Assembly (NCBI RefSeq): GCF_022179805.1
Contig: NZ_BPUO01000005.1
Coordinates: forward strand, 1 to 64,000
Length of the DNA stretch: 64,000 bases
Origin: Cupriavidus pauculus
GTDB lineage: Bacteria; Pseudomonadota; Gammaproteobacteria; Burkholderiales; Burkholderiaceae
Direction: 5' to 3'
This document shows positions 7,420-16,389 of this stretch, piece by piece. The notes under the pieces are model-generated. The model saw only the letters and a program-made list of their open reading frames with translations, made no database searches and was not told the DNA's origin. Both the position numbers and the translations under genes were made by a program. Each line of letters begins with the position of its first letter. Position 1 is the first letter of the stretch.

Positions 7420-8508
7420 ATGGTCGCCCCTGTCGAAATCCCCCCGGTCGTCAATTCGTCGCGTCGCCGCGCCCTTCGCAATCTCGCGCTTGGCACCACC
7501 GCCCTCGCGTTCCCGTTCATCAACAAGGGCTCGCTCGCAGCGGATCGGCGCATTGTCGTACGGGACCCGGGCGGCCCCTACTCCGCTGCGTTTGCTGAAG
7601 CGTTCTATCAGCCTTTCAAAGCCGCGACCGGCATTGAGATCGTGCCCGTGGTGGCGCAATCCGATCCGACCGCCATGGTCAAGGGTATGGTCGATGCGAA
7701 GAACTACGCTTGGGACATGGTGCTGCTCAATCGCCAATCGCAGGAGGTGTTGACCGATCCGTCAACGGGGGTGTTTCTGGAAGAGGTTCGCGTCAAGGCG
7801 CCCGAAATCCCAGAGAAGTACAACAGCCAGTACATGATCGCCACGCTCGTGCTGCAAACGGTATTGGCGGTGCGGACCGACAAATTCAAGGACCGTCCGA
7901 TGCCGGCATCCTGGGCCGACTTCTGGGACGTCCAAAAATTCCCTGGCCGCCGCGCAATGCGACGCGCGCCGCAGGACACGCTGGAAGAAGCCTTCCTCGG
8001 CGGCGGGGGTGCGGCCAGCTCGCTCTACCCGCTCGACGCGAAAGTGGCGTTTGCCAATCTCGACCGCATCAAGAAGAACGTCAACGTGTGGTGGACGGGC
8101 GGTGCTCAGACCTCGCAACTGCTGAAAAGCGGCGAAGTCGATTTGTGCCCGACGTGGAACGCCCGGGCCCAGGCAGCCATCGACGAAGGTGCGCCCGTGA
8201 AGATCATCTGGAACCAAGGCCTGTGGAGCACCGAGGGCTTCTGCATCCTGAAGGGCACGCCGAAGGCGGACCTCTGCCGCGAGTTCATCAAGTTCACGTG
8301 TGACGCCAAGCGCCAAGCCCTTTACACGAAGGGATTGTCGTATGGCCCTTCGAACCCGGACGCGTACAAATTCATTGATCCCGTTCGCGCGAAGTCGTTG
8401 CCCACCCATCCGGACAACATCGCCAAGGCTGTCCAGATCGACTCGAAGTATTGGGGCAAGAACAAGGACAAGCTGACCGAGACCTTCAACACGTGGTTGC
8501 TGGCCTGA
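7420..8508 (+). CDS. Polyamine-type ABC transporter substrate-binding protein (PotD-like)
   Basis: This is the periplasmic solute-binding protein of a spermidine/putrescine-type ABC importer, 362 residues. The ATG at 7420 was chosen because GGAG lies 5 bases before it; an upstream TTG at 7402 has none. Residues 15-45 form a twin-arginine-like signal peptide (SSRRRALRNLALG, then a hydrophobic run to about residue 40). That is unusual for this family and suggests export of a folded protein. The mature part has the SBP_bac_8 pattern (YMIATLVLQTVLAVRTDK, SWADFWD near 160). It begins a four-gene operon with the ATPase (23 bp later) and permease. The ligand is likely a cationic amine or amino alcohol. 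Confidence 0.85.
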   Translation: MVAPVEIPPVVNSSRRRALRNLALGTTALAFPFINKGSLAADRRIVVRDPGGPYSAAFAEAFYQPFKAATGIEIVPVVAQSDPTAMVKGMVDAKNYAWDMVLLNRQSQEVLTDPSTGVFLEEVRVKAPEIPEKYNSQYMIATLVLQTVLAVRTDKFKDRPMPASWADFWDVQKFPGRRAMRRAPQDTLEEAFLGGGGAASSLYPLDAKVAFANLDRIKKNVNVWWTGGAQTSQLLKSGEVDLCPTWNARAQAAIDEGAPVKIIWNQGLWSTEGFCILKGTPKADLCREFIKFTCDAKRQALYTKGLSYGPSNPDAYKFIDPVRAKSLPTHPDNIAKAVQIDSKYWGKNKDKLTETFNTWLLA

Positions 8509-8531
8509 GCGTCACGGAAAGAGACATCAAG

Positions 8532-9716
8532 ATGGAAGCCCTGAATCAAACTACGCTCGGCAATCGCTTCGACATGCCGGGTACGCACAAAGCGAGCACG
8601 ACGCCGGACCAGCGCGCTTCGGCGGGCATCGGCAACGAGAAGCTGCGCATCGCTGGCCTTTCCAAGCGCTATGGCGACACTTACGCACTGATCGCTACGG
8701 ATTTGGTGGTCCAACAAGGCGAATTCGTGACGCTTCTCGGCCCATCAGGCTCCGGCAAAACCACGTTGCTCATGATGATCGCCGGCCTGACGCAACCCAC
8801 CAGCGGCCAGATCTGGATCGAGCGCAAGGATGCCACACTGGCACCGCCGCATCGGCGCGACATCGGCATGATGTTCCAGAGCTACGCGCTTTTTCCCCAC
8901 ATGACGGTGGCTGAGAACATCGGCTTTCCGCTGCGGATGCGAGGCATGCGCGCCGAGCAGATCAAACACGAAGTGGATGCCATCTTGGCGTTGATCAAGT
9001 TGCCCGGCATCCAGCACCGTTTCCCGACCCAGCTATCCGGAGGGCAGCAGCAACGCGTGGCGCTGGCACGTGCCATTGTCCACAAGCCCTCGATTGTACT
9101 GATGGACGAACCGCTGGCCGCGCTGGACAAGGCGCTGCGCACGCACATGCAGGCTGAAATCCGGCAACTGCAGAAGGCGCTTGGGATTACCGTCGTCTAT
9201 GTCACGCACGACCAGGAAGAAGCGATGACGATGTCGGACCGCATCTGCCTGATGAACAATGCGGCCATCGAGCAGATCGGGCAACCCGAGGAGCTGTATT
9301 TCTCGCCGCGCACCCTGTTCGCCGGCCAGTTCCTGGGCGAATCCAACTGCCTGCGCGGTACGCTGCAGGGCATCGATGCCGGCTCGGGAATCGGCACGTT
9401 GCGACTCGCCTCGGGCGTGACGCTGCATGGTCGTGTAGCCGAATCGGCCAAGGTGGGATCGAAGGCTGTCCTGCTCGTGCGCCCCGAGTCGGTTCGCGTT
9501 AACGGATCGCCGTCGGTAGCCACAAACCAGCTCGGCTGCACGGTGGACGAGTGCACGGTGATGGGTTCGCTGTCTCGCACTCGCATGACCCTCGACGACC
9601 AGGCCGGGATGGTTTCCGTCGCGCTGACGCAGGCCGTCAAGCCGGCGACCGGCGGAACCGCATCGGCCATGTTTGACGCCAACGATGCGATCATCTTTGG
9701 AGACGGCCATGTCTAA
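8532..9716 (+). CDS. ABC transporter ATP-binding protein (PotA-like)
   Basis: This is the ATPase of the polyamine-type importer. The 394-residue protein starts at an ATG at 8532 after a GGAAAGAG site and has an N-terminal extension of about 40 residues before the nucleotide-binding domain. All motifs are visible: Walker A GPSGSGKTT, Q-loop MFQSYALFPHMTVAEN, signature LSGGQQQR, Walker B IVLMDEP and switch His in YVTHDQEEAM. A C-terminal TOBE domain (about 290-390) is the usual regulatory portion of PotA/MalK-type ATPases. Its last 8 bp overlap the permease gene, so translation is coupled. Confidence 0.9.
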   Translation: MEALNQTTLGNRFDMPGTHKASTTPDQRASAGIGNEKLRIAGLSKRYGDTYALIATDLVVQQGEFVTLLGPSGSGKTTLLMMIAGLTQPTSGQIWIERKDATLAPPHRRDIGMMFQSYALFPHMTVAENIGFPLRMRGMRAEQIKHEVDAILALIKLPGIQHRFPTQLSGGQQQRVALARAIVHKPSIVLMDEPLAALDKALRTHMQAEIRQLQKALGITVVYVTHDQEEAMTMSDRICLMNNAAIEQIGQPEELYFSPRTLFAGQFLGESNCLRGTLQGIDAGSGIGTLRLASGVTLHGRVAESAKVGSKAVLLVRPESVRVNGSPSVATNQLGCTVDECTVMGSLSRTRMTLDDQAGMVSVALTQAVKPATGGTASAMFDANDAIIFGDGHV

Positions 9717-11481
9717 CGTGTCGGTGCTCCGAGGGCGATGGACTGGCCCTGCGCTGGTCGCCCCTACTCTGGCATTTCTACTGGCAACGGTGTTCGTGCC
9801 CGTGGTCATGCTGCTCGGTGCGTCGCTGTTCAACAGCGCCGGCTTTTCCTACTCGTCGTTCACGCGACTGGTGAGCACACCGGTCTACACGCAGGTTCTG
9901 ATCCAGAGCCTCTACCTGTCAGCGGCGGCCGCCACGCTTGCCGTGCTTGCCGGCTTCCCCGTGGCTGCGGCCATCGCGCGCGCGACGCCCGGATGGCGCC
10001 AATGGCTGTGGCTGGGGGTATTGCTGCCGTTCTGGACCAGCTTTCTGGTGCGTACGATTGCGTGGATCGTCATTCTCGGTCGCACCGGTGTCGTGAACAG
10101 TTCGCTGATGAGTACGGGCATGATCAGCGAGCCGATGGAGCTGCTCTACACCAACTTCAGTGTGGTGGTGGGCCTGGTTCACGTACTCCTGCCACTGGCC
10201 ATCCTCACAATGCTGCCGGTCTTCGAGTCCATTGACCGACGCCTTTTTGCGGCGGCCCATACGCTGGGAGCCCGACCCGGTGTCACGTTCTTCACGGTAT
10301 TCCTGCCGCTTAGCGCGCCGGGCGTCACTGCGGCATGGCTCTCGACCTTCATTTCCGCACTTGGCTTCTTTATCACGCCGGCACTGCTGGGTTCGCCCAA
10401 GCAAACGATGATGGCTCAACTCATCATCCAGCAAGTGCAGGAAATGCTTGATTGGGGTCTCGCGGCGGCACTCGCCGTGGTCACCTTGATTGCCACGTTC
10501 ATCATCTACTGGATCTATGACCGCCTGGTTGGCCTGTCCACGATGACTGGCGACACGTCGTCCATCAAGCAGGGAGACAGGGCGAACACGGGTTTTATCC
10601 GCAATCTGGCATTCAACGTCTGCTGGGCACTCGGCAAAGGCATCGACAAGGTCGTCGGTACGGTGTTCGCCGGCGGCCCTGCCACCGAAAACGCGAAAGG
10701 CCTCGCCAGGCCGATTGCCGTAGCAATTATCGTCGCCCTCAGCCTGCCTGTGCTCCTGCTGATTCCGGAGTCCTTCACGACCAGCGCGTTCATCGATTGG
10801 CCGCCGCAAGGATTCACCCTGCACTGGTACGAGGAAATCTTCGCGTCGCCGCTCTGGATGACGGCCATCCAGCGTTCGCTGGGCGTCGCAGTGGGCACCG
10901 CCATCCTCGCCAGTGCTATTGGCATCCCGGCAGCATTTGCTTTCGCCCATCAGAAGCTGCCGTTCCGCTCGCTGGTGCTGGGTGCCATCCTGGCACCGAT
11001 GATCCTGCCGCGAATCATTGTGGCCCTGGGCCTCTTCTATGTGCTTTCTCGGCTCGGCTGGCTGGGTTCATCGCTGGCGCTGATCATCGGCCATACCGCG
11101 CTCGCCGTGCCCTATGTCGTCATCACGGTCTCGGCGGCGCTGCGCTCCTACGATCGCCGGCTGGACAACGCGGCAAGCATTTCCGGCGCCAATATCCTCA
11201 CGCGCCTGCGCCTGATTACGTTGCCAATCATCGCCCCGGGCATCCTGTCGGCGTTCATCTTCGCCTTCGTCACATCCTTCGATGACCTGACACTCGCGCT
11301 CTTTGTCAGCGGTGGCATGTTCACGACTCTGCCCAAGCAGATGTGGGACGACGCACTACTGAAAGTCAGCCCCACCCTCGCGGCCGTTTCGGTGCTCCTG
11401 TTCCTTGCGGTACTTCTGATGATCGCCATCTCCTACCTTCTCCGCCGTCGATCGGCAAAACTTGCAGGTGCCGCAGCATGA
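9709..11481 (+). CDS. Fused PotB-PotC-type ABC permease
   Basis: One 590-residue polypeptide carries both membrane subunits that are normally separate. Residues about 10-280 form the PotB-like half, with an EAA loop in AAHTLGARPGVTFFTVFLP. A hydrophilic linker of roughly 60 residues (290-335, including GDTSSIKQGDRANTG) follows. Residues about 340-585 form the PotC-like half, with a second EAA loop in AASISGANILTRLRLITLP. Each half has about six predicted membrane segments. The gene overlaps the ATPase gene by 8 bp and the oxidase gene by 4 bp (ATGA), so importer and oxidase are made together. Fused permeases of this family exist but are the minority form. Confidence 0.85.
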   Translation: MSNVSVLRGRWTGPALVAPTLAFLLATVFVPVVMLLGASLFNSAGFSYSSFTRLVSTPVYTQVLIQSLYLSAAAATLAVLAGFPVAAAIARATPGWRQWLWLGVLLPFWTSFLVRTIAWIVILGRTGVVNSSLMSTGMISEPMELLYTNFSVVVGLVHVLLPLAILTMLPVFESIDRRLFAAAHTLGARPGVTFFTVFLPLSAPGVTAAWLSTFISALGFFITPALLGSPKQTMMAQLIIQQVQEMLDWGLAAALAVVTLIATFIIYWIYDRLVGLSTMTGDTSSIKQGDRANTGFIRNLAFNVCWALGKGIDKVVGTVFAGGPATENAKGLARPIAVAIIVALSLPVLLLIPESFTTSAFIDWPPQGFTLHWYEEIFASPLWMTAIQRSLGVAVGTAILASAIGIPAAFAFAHQKLPFRSLVLGAILAPMILPRIIVALGLFYVLSRLGWLGSSLALIIGHTALAVPYVVITVSAALRSYDRRLDNAASISGANILTRLRLITLPIIAPGILSAFIFAFVTSFDDLTLALFVSGGMFTTLPKQMWDDALLKVSPTLAAVSVLLFLAVLLMIAISYLLRRRSAKLAGAAA

Positions 11482-12734
11482 CGAACCATCAACCCATCGA
11501 CGACGTGGTCGTCATCGGCGCCGGCATCATCGGCGCGACTGCAGCATTCAATCTCGTGCAGCAAGGCCGGAAAGTCACCATCATCGACCGCCAGGCACCG
11601 GGTTTTGGCTGCTCCTTCGGGAATGCAGGAGGCCTGAGCCCGGGCATCAGCTTCCCGCTGGCGATGCCGGGGATCTACAAGCATCTCCCAGAATGGCTCG
11701 TGAATCCTGCGAGCCCGGTCACCGTGCTGTGGCGCCGCTTGCCCGCCGCCCTGCCCTGGCTACTGAAGTTTCTGTATGAAGCGACGCCTGCCCGCTCAAG
11801 CGTTGCCGCAGAGGGCGTTCGCAAGATGATGCGCAACTCCCTTGAGGACTACGCCCCGATTATCAAGTTTGCCGGCGCTGAAGACCTCGTCCATCGCGTT
11901 GGGCAGCTCTACCTGTACAGCACCGACCAGGGCTTTGCCGACGAACAGGCGGGATTGCGCGCGCGGGCGGACCTTGGTGTCGAACAGACGGTACTGAACG
12001 CCGCCGAGCTGAAAGACTATGAACCGGCTCTGTCGGACATCTTCAAGCACGCGATTTACTTCCCCGGCCACGGGCACTGCTCGAATCCACAGCAGTTCGT
12101 GGAACGGATCGTGCGCGCCTGCGTCGAAAAGGGCGACGCACAACTCGTTCAGCAGGATGTCACCGCCATTCTGCCGTCACGAGACCACGTCGTGATCAAG
12201 ACCGCCGGCGGCGACCGCATTGCCAAACAGGTTGTCATCGCAGCGGGCATCCATTCGAAGACGTTAATGCAAGGCCTTGGATGGCGTGTCCCGCTGGAAA
12301 GCCATAGGGGCTATCACCTTCAATTGAGCGATACCGGTGTCCATGCAAACCGCAACGTCATGTGGGCCGAACGAAAGACGCTGGTGACGCCCATCGCCGG
12401 TGGCCTCAGGGTTGCGGGGACCGCTGAAATCGGTGGCCTTGAAGCCGCACCCACCGCGCGCCGCTTCGACCAGCTCTTGCAGACACTGAAAGAGGTATAT
12501 CCCGCCGCGCAAACCGACAGCCGCAAGGAATGGATGGGACACCGCCCTTGTACGCCTGACTCCCTGCCCGTGATCGGGCCGGTGCCTGGCAACGACCGTA
12601 TCATTTGTGCATTTGGACATGGACATATCGGCCTGACGGGGGCGTCATTCACCGGGCGTGCCGTTGCGCTCGCCGCGCAGAGTGCTTCCATGGCCGATAC
12701 CTGGCGCGAGTTTTCCATCTCGCGTTTCGCGTAA
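11478..12734 (+). CDS. DadA-like FAD-dependent amine/amino-acid dehydrogenase
   Basis: This 418-residue flavoprotein belongs to the D-amino-acid dehydrogenase / glycine oxidase (DAO) family. The FAD-binding GAGIIGATAAFNL motif is near residue 14, followed by the acidic residue at the end of strand 2 (IIDR). The DAO-type C-terminal signature is HRPCTPDSLPVIGPV, with the FGHGHIGLT loop. It has no signal peptide. It is co-translated with the ABC permease, so it likely oxidises the imported amine, amino alcohol or an amino acid made from it to the keto or imino form. The downstream RidA would remove reactive imines released in that step. Confidence 0.85.
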   Translation: MTNHQPIDDVVVIGAGIIGATAAFNLVQQGRKVTIIDRQAPGFGCSFGNAGGLSPGISFPLAMPGIYKHLPEWLVNPASPVTVLWRRLPAALPWLLKFLYEATPARSSVAAEGVRKMMRNSLEDYAPIIKFAGAEDLVHRVGQLYLYSTDQGFADEQAGLRARADLGVEQTVLNAAELKDYEPALSDIFKHAIYFPGHGHCSNPQQFVERIVRACVEKGDAQLVQQDVTAILPSRDHVVIKTAGGDRIAKQVVIAAGIHSKTLMQGLGWRVPLESHRGYHLQLSDTGVHANRNVMWAERKTLVTPIAGGLRVAGTAEIGGLEAAPTARRFDQLLQTLKEVYPAAQTDSRKEWMGHRPCTPDSLPVIGPVPGNDRIICAFGHGHIGLTGASFTGRAVALAAQSASMADTWREFSISRFA

Positions 12735-12744
12735 GGACAAGTCA

Positions 12745-13443
12745 ATGAATGCCATAGACCCTGTCGCGTTGTCGGAAGCTGGCGACAGCCGGCCCCTTCA
12801 GCGCCTTATCTTCGACGACATCAAGCGGCGCGTGATCACGTGCGACCTGTTGCCTGGCGTGGAAGTCACCGAGAAAGCCCTCGCCGATTCCTACGGCGTG
12901 ACGAAGGCGCCGATCCGTAGCGCGTTGACGCGTCTGACGGAGGCGGGCTGGCTCGTCAGCGCACCGCGCAAGGGGCACGTTGTCGCCCCGCTTCGACTCC
13001 ACGACGTCGTCGAGATCTTTGACGCACGAGAACTCATCGAGCCCGAAACTGCGCGCCTCTGCGCAGGTCGCGTATCGAAAGATATGCTGGTGCAGCTTAA
13101 CAACGCCTGCACGAGGGAATATGACCTCGACGACATGGAAGCCAAGCGCACGTTCCTGTTGGCAAACGCTGCGTTCCATGTCGCCATTGGACGGGCGTCC
13201 GGCAATAGCCGCTTGGCGCTCATGCTGGAACAGCTTCACGAACAAAGCCTGCGGGTGCTGTACCTGAGCATCAGTGCCAGCGATCGCTCCGCCCAGTGGC
13301 GACACGGGCACGAAGGCATGATCGACGTGCTGGTATCCGGCGACGCCCAGGAGGCCGCAAGCCGGACGCTCGCCGGCATCCGACGCAGCCGGCAGGCCGT
13401 GCTCGACATTGTCAAGCAACGCAACGGCGCCCTTTTTGTGTGA
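12745..13443 (+). CDS. GntR-family regulator with FCD domain
   Basis: This 232-residue regulator has an N-terminal GntR winged helix (about 17-85; LADSYGVTKAPIRSALTRL) and a C-terminal all-helical FCD ligand domain (about 95-225) with the usual His/Asp metal-binding pattern (FHVAIGRASGN, then GHEGMIDVLVSGD). The ATG at 12745 follows an AAGGACAA site and lies 11 bp after the oxidase stop, so it is part of the transporter/oxidase operon. FCD regulators usually repress catabolic operons until a carboxylic or amino acid effector binds. A plausible target is the palindrome at 7348-7379. Confidence 0.85.
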   Translation: MNAIDPVALSEAGDSRPLQRLIFDDIKRRVITCDLLPGVEVTEKALADSYGVTKAPIRSALTRLTEAGWLVSAPRKGHVVAPLRLHDVVEIFDARELIEPETARLCAGRVSKDMLVQLNNACTREYDLDDMEAKRTFLLANAAFHVAIGRASGNSRLALMLEQLHEQSLRVLYLSISASDRSAQWRHGHEGMIDVLVSGDAQEAASRTLAGIRRSRQAVLDIVKQRNGALFV

Positions 13444-13490
13444 CCCAACTTTTACCCCTTCCAACCCAACCTTTTTGACAAAGGATCCAC

Positions 13491-13847
13491 GTGAGCAATA
13501 TTCAACGCCTCAATACCGGTGTTCGACTGTCGGACGCATCCATCTACAACGGCACTGTCTATCTGGCTGGCCAAGTGCCGCGCCAGACCACCGAGCAAGG
13601 CATCGAGGCACAAACCGCCGAGGTACTCGCCTCCATCGACAAGCTCCTGGCTGAGAGCGGTTCGAGCAAGGAGCGTATCCTGTCTTGCCAGATCTTCCTG
13701 AAGGACATTAGCGACTTGGCAGGCATGAATAGCGTGTGGGACGAATGGGTCGCAAAGGGCCAGTGCCCCAGCCGCGCAACGGTGCAGGCCACGCTCAACA
13801 ATCCCGCATGGCGGATCGAGATCGTTATCGTCGCTGCGCAAAACTGA
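13491..13847 (+). CDS. ridA: RidA/YjgF family imine deaminase
   Basis: This is a 118-residue RidA-family protein starting with GTG. The family hydrolyses reactive enamines and imines made by PLP enzymes or flavin amine oxidases. The conserved catalytic-site Arg is present in PSRATVQATL (near residue 95), followed by the EIVIVA end strand. The subgroup (VYLAGQVPRQT, ASIDKLLAESGSSKERILSC) is one often found in catabolic operons with DAO oxidases. It sits 47 bp after the GntR gene and is probably the last intact gene of the operon. Its presence supports imine chemistry by the upstream flavoprotein. Confidence 0.9.
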   Translation: MSNIQRLNTGVRLSDASIYNGTVYLAGQVPRQTTEQGIEAQTAEVLASIDKLLAESGSSKERILSCQIFLKDISDLAGMNSVWDEWVAKGQCPSRATVQATLNNPAWRIEIVIVAAQN

Positions 13848-13862
13848 TCAGTAACAGAAGCG

Positions 13863-13882
13863 CCCCGCTGCATCTTGCGGGG
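13863..13882 (+). terminator. Weak hairpin after ridA
   Basis: CCCCGC and GCGGGG form a 6-bp GC stem with an 8-base loop 15 bp after the ridA stop. There is no long T-run, so it is a weak or processing-type terminator at best. Confidence 0.4.
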
Positions 13883-13935
13883 TGTTCGGCGCCTGCGTTG
13901 CGCGGCACGCGTTTCAGCTTCTTGGAGCAGAAATC

Positions 13936-15330
13936 ATGGAAACCCGCACTGAAGTTGACTTGCTCGGCGAGAGGCAAGTAACCCGCAGACGCCTACTATG
14001 GTATCCATACGCTGAGGGACTGGTAGAACTTCCAGATTAGTGGCTTAGCGATATCGGCGTGGCCAACCCTAATCAGTGCGCTAGCAGCGGTCAAGGAGGC
14101 CGCGGCAGAGGCCAATACCGAACTCGGCCTATTGCCACAGGATCTGTGCGCCGCCATCGTAGCCGCTTGCCAGGATGTGCGCGCCGGCGAGCTGCATGAC
14201 CAGTTCATCATCGATACCATCCAGGGCGGCGCCGGCACCTCGACCAACATGAATGCGAACGAGGTGATCTGCAACCGGGCGCTCGAGCATCTCGGCCGGC
14301 AGCGCGGCGAATACCATTATCTGCATCCGAACGAACACGTCAATCTGGCGCAAAGCACGAACGATGTGTATCCGACGGCCATCCGCATTGCCACCTGCTA
14401 CGCCATCGACTACCTGCTGGACGCCATGGAGGTCCTTCGTACAGCATTCGAACGCAAGGCCACCGAATTTTCCGACATCCTCAAGCTCGGCCGGACCCAG
14501 TTGCGGGACGCCGTGCCAATGACGTTTGGCCAGGAGTTTTCGACCTACGCGGTAATGATCGAGGAAGACATGGCCCGCTTGCGGGAAGCCGCCCTGCTGA
14601 TTCGGGAAATCAACCTCGGCGCCACCGCTATCGGAACCGGCATCACTGCACACCCTGCATACGCGGGCAAGGCTCTCGCGGCGCTGCGCCGTTCACCGGC
14701 CTGGAGTGGACCACAGCGCCGAACCTTATCGAAGCCACGCAGGATTGCGGCGCATTCGTGCAGATCTCGGGCGTATTGAAGCGCATCGCCGTCAAATTGT
14801 CGAAGACGTGCAACGACCTTCGGCTGCTTTCGAGTGGTCCTCGTGCCGGCCTGGGCGAAATCAACCTGCCTCCCATGCAGGCCGGGTCATCCATCATGCC
14901 GGGCAAGGTCAATCCCGTCATCCCGGAGGTGGTCAACCAGATCGCGTTCGAGGTGTTCGGAAACGATACGATTACGTTCGCCGCGGAGGCCGGGCAGCTT
15001 CAGCTCAATGCGTTTGAGCCAGTCATCGCGTCCAGCCTGTTCCGCAGCTTCAACCACCTCACGCAAGGCCGTCAGACTCTGGCGTGCACATGCGTGGACG
15101 GCATCACGGCGAACCCGGAAAGGCTGCGCGAAACGATCGAAAGGTCTATCGCGCTGGCGACGGCGCTCAACCCGAGCATTGGGTACAAGAACGCTACGTC
15201 TGTTGCGGCAGACGCGCATGCAACTGGCAAGACGGTGCGCGAAGTGGTGCTGGCACGCGGGCTGCTGAGCGCTGAAGCTCTGGATGAGACATTGCGCCCC
15301 GAAACCTTGATCCGCCCCAAGATCCAATGA
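13936..15330 (+). pseudogene. aspA: Broken aspartate ammonia-lyase (aspartase)
   Basis: Read across frames, this is a full-length aspartase/fumarase-superfamily protein, which would deaminate aspartate to fumarate. The start (ETRTEVDLLGERQV), the middle ([39 protein letters not shown]) and the superfamily signature [11 protein letters not shown] (near 14884-14916) are all visible. Three lesions break it: a one-base shift around 13975-13985, a TAG at 14024-14026 (family has a residue before NF), and a second frameshift near 14690. It follows ridA in the same direction and presumably once fed the amino nitrogen or carbon of the pathway into the TCA cycle. No single intact product is possible. 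Confidence 0.85.
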
Positions 15331-15343
15331 CCCTCTGACGATT

Positions 15344-15800
15344 TCACGCCATGCCTCTTGACTCCCCTACCGGCTCCGCGTTTTCGCTGGCCAGCCAAGA
15401 TCTGACTGCAGCACAGTCGCTATTCGACTCCCCATCGGTGCAGGACCTGCGCAGACAACTGGCGCTCGCACTGCGCGCAGTCACGATCCGGCCCTTCGGT
15501 AGATGGAGTTCGACAGTCGCCGTCGCTCCAGCAGAAGAGACAACCGGTGATGGGCGACGGACCACTGGCTCGACACACACGGGAACAAACTCGGCGCCCA
15601 CCTGCGCTACCGCGCCATACGTGCCTTGCTCGTACTCGCGGCGCCATCTGGCCAGTTGGTTGTGGTTCAGGTCGTGCTCGCGTGCAAAGCGCGCTTACGA
15701 CATCTTCGACGACAGCAGCGTCTGCACCATCTGGCATTTGTACTCGGCCGAAGCGGCGCCTTGGTTCTCGACGGTAACCGCCTTCCTGATCCTTAGCTGA
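15344..15800 (-). pseudogene. Remnant of IS66-type accessory protein TnpA
   Basis: On the minus strand, fragments in two frames read AVTVENQGAASAEYKCQMVQ, then HDLNHNQLARWRREYEQG, then VELHLPKGRIV. This is the order of the IS66-family OrfA/TnpA: an N-terminal helix-turn-helix then a short beta-rich C-terminus. Frame changes and a stop in the middle (SKMS-stop) show it is dead. No TnpB or TnpC follows and no element ends are obvious. It marks an old insertion at the end of the aspartase locus. Confidence 0.55.
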
Positions 15801-15807
15801 CTGCGGC

Positions 15808-15841
15808 ATAGGTCCCCACCAAATGATAGGTGGGGACCTAT
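15808..15841. repeat. Perfect 13-bp inverted repeat (hairpin)
   Basis: ATAGGTCCCCACC (15808-15820) and GGTGGGGACCTAT (15829-15841) are exact reverse complements around an 8-base AAATGATA loop. It could be a bidirectional terminator or part of an insertion-element end. There is no strong T-run on either side. Confidence 0.8.
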
Positions 15842-15974
15842 TGTGCTTGTCGATGCCCCAACGTCCAGACGGTACTGGGCCGGAGGCTTACGGCAAGGAT
15901 GCCCGACGTCTGCCGGTGTCAACACCAGACCGCCCCTGCCTCGAATTGCGAATTCAGTTTCAGAAGTCAAAAAA

Positions 15975-16012
15975 AATGACATGGATTGTAATGTCAATTA
16001 TTGTTGACATTA
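15975..16012. promoter_or_regulatory. Operator of the XRE gene (TAATGTCAA / TTGACATTA)
   Basis: TAATGTCAA (15989-15997) and TTGACATTA (16004-16012) are a perfect 9-bp inverted repeat with a 6-bp spacer. A further half-site, AATGACAT, lies at 15975-15982. The right arm also supplies a TTGACA -35-like hexamer. The site is 35 bp before the start of the XRE gene, the expected place for autoregulation. Confidence 0.75.
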
Positions 16013-16046
16013 GATTTGCTGAATCCAACCCGGTTGAGGGGGGCAA

Positions 16047-16388
16047 ATGGACCATCGACGAGAGCTACATGATCAAGCGGACGCAATGCGCCGCAAAATT
16101 GGGGAAGCCTTGCGCTCCGCGCGCGAGCGACAAGGTAGCAAGCAATCCGACATCGCCTAGAAAGTGGGCGTGTCTCGGGCAACCGTCATTGCAATCGAGA
16201 GCGGCCAAAGCGTCTCGACGTTGAATCTGCTCCTGATGGCGGCTGCGGTCGGCGTGAACCTTAACCCTCAACCAGACCCGGCGATCGTCACGCCACCACG
16301 TCGCCCCATGCTCAGGGAAATGATGCGAGCGGAGCGGGAGCGCCAGGCAATGCTCCAGACGAATCTCATGCCCAAAGTATCTCAATGA
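16047..16388 (+). pseudogene. XRE-family regulator/antitoxin-like gene with amber codon
   Basis: From the ATG at 16047, after a GAGGGGGG site, the frame encodes a 113-codon XRE helix-turn-helix protein (MRRKIGEALRSARERQG; then KVGVSRATVIAIESGQSVST) with a basic C-terminal tail. The frame is interrupted only by a TAG at 16158-16160 (codon 38), where the family has Gln (DIAQKVGVS). A single C-to-T change explains it. The operator upstream is perfect, which suggests recent inactivation or amber read-through. No toxin partner follows. HipB-like antitoxins and solitary phage-type regulators are both possible parents. Confidence 0.75.
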
Positions 16389-16389
16389 G

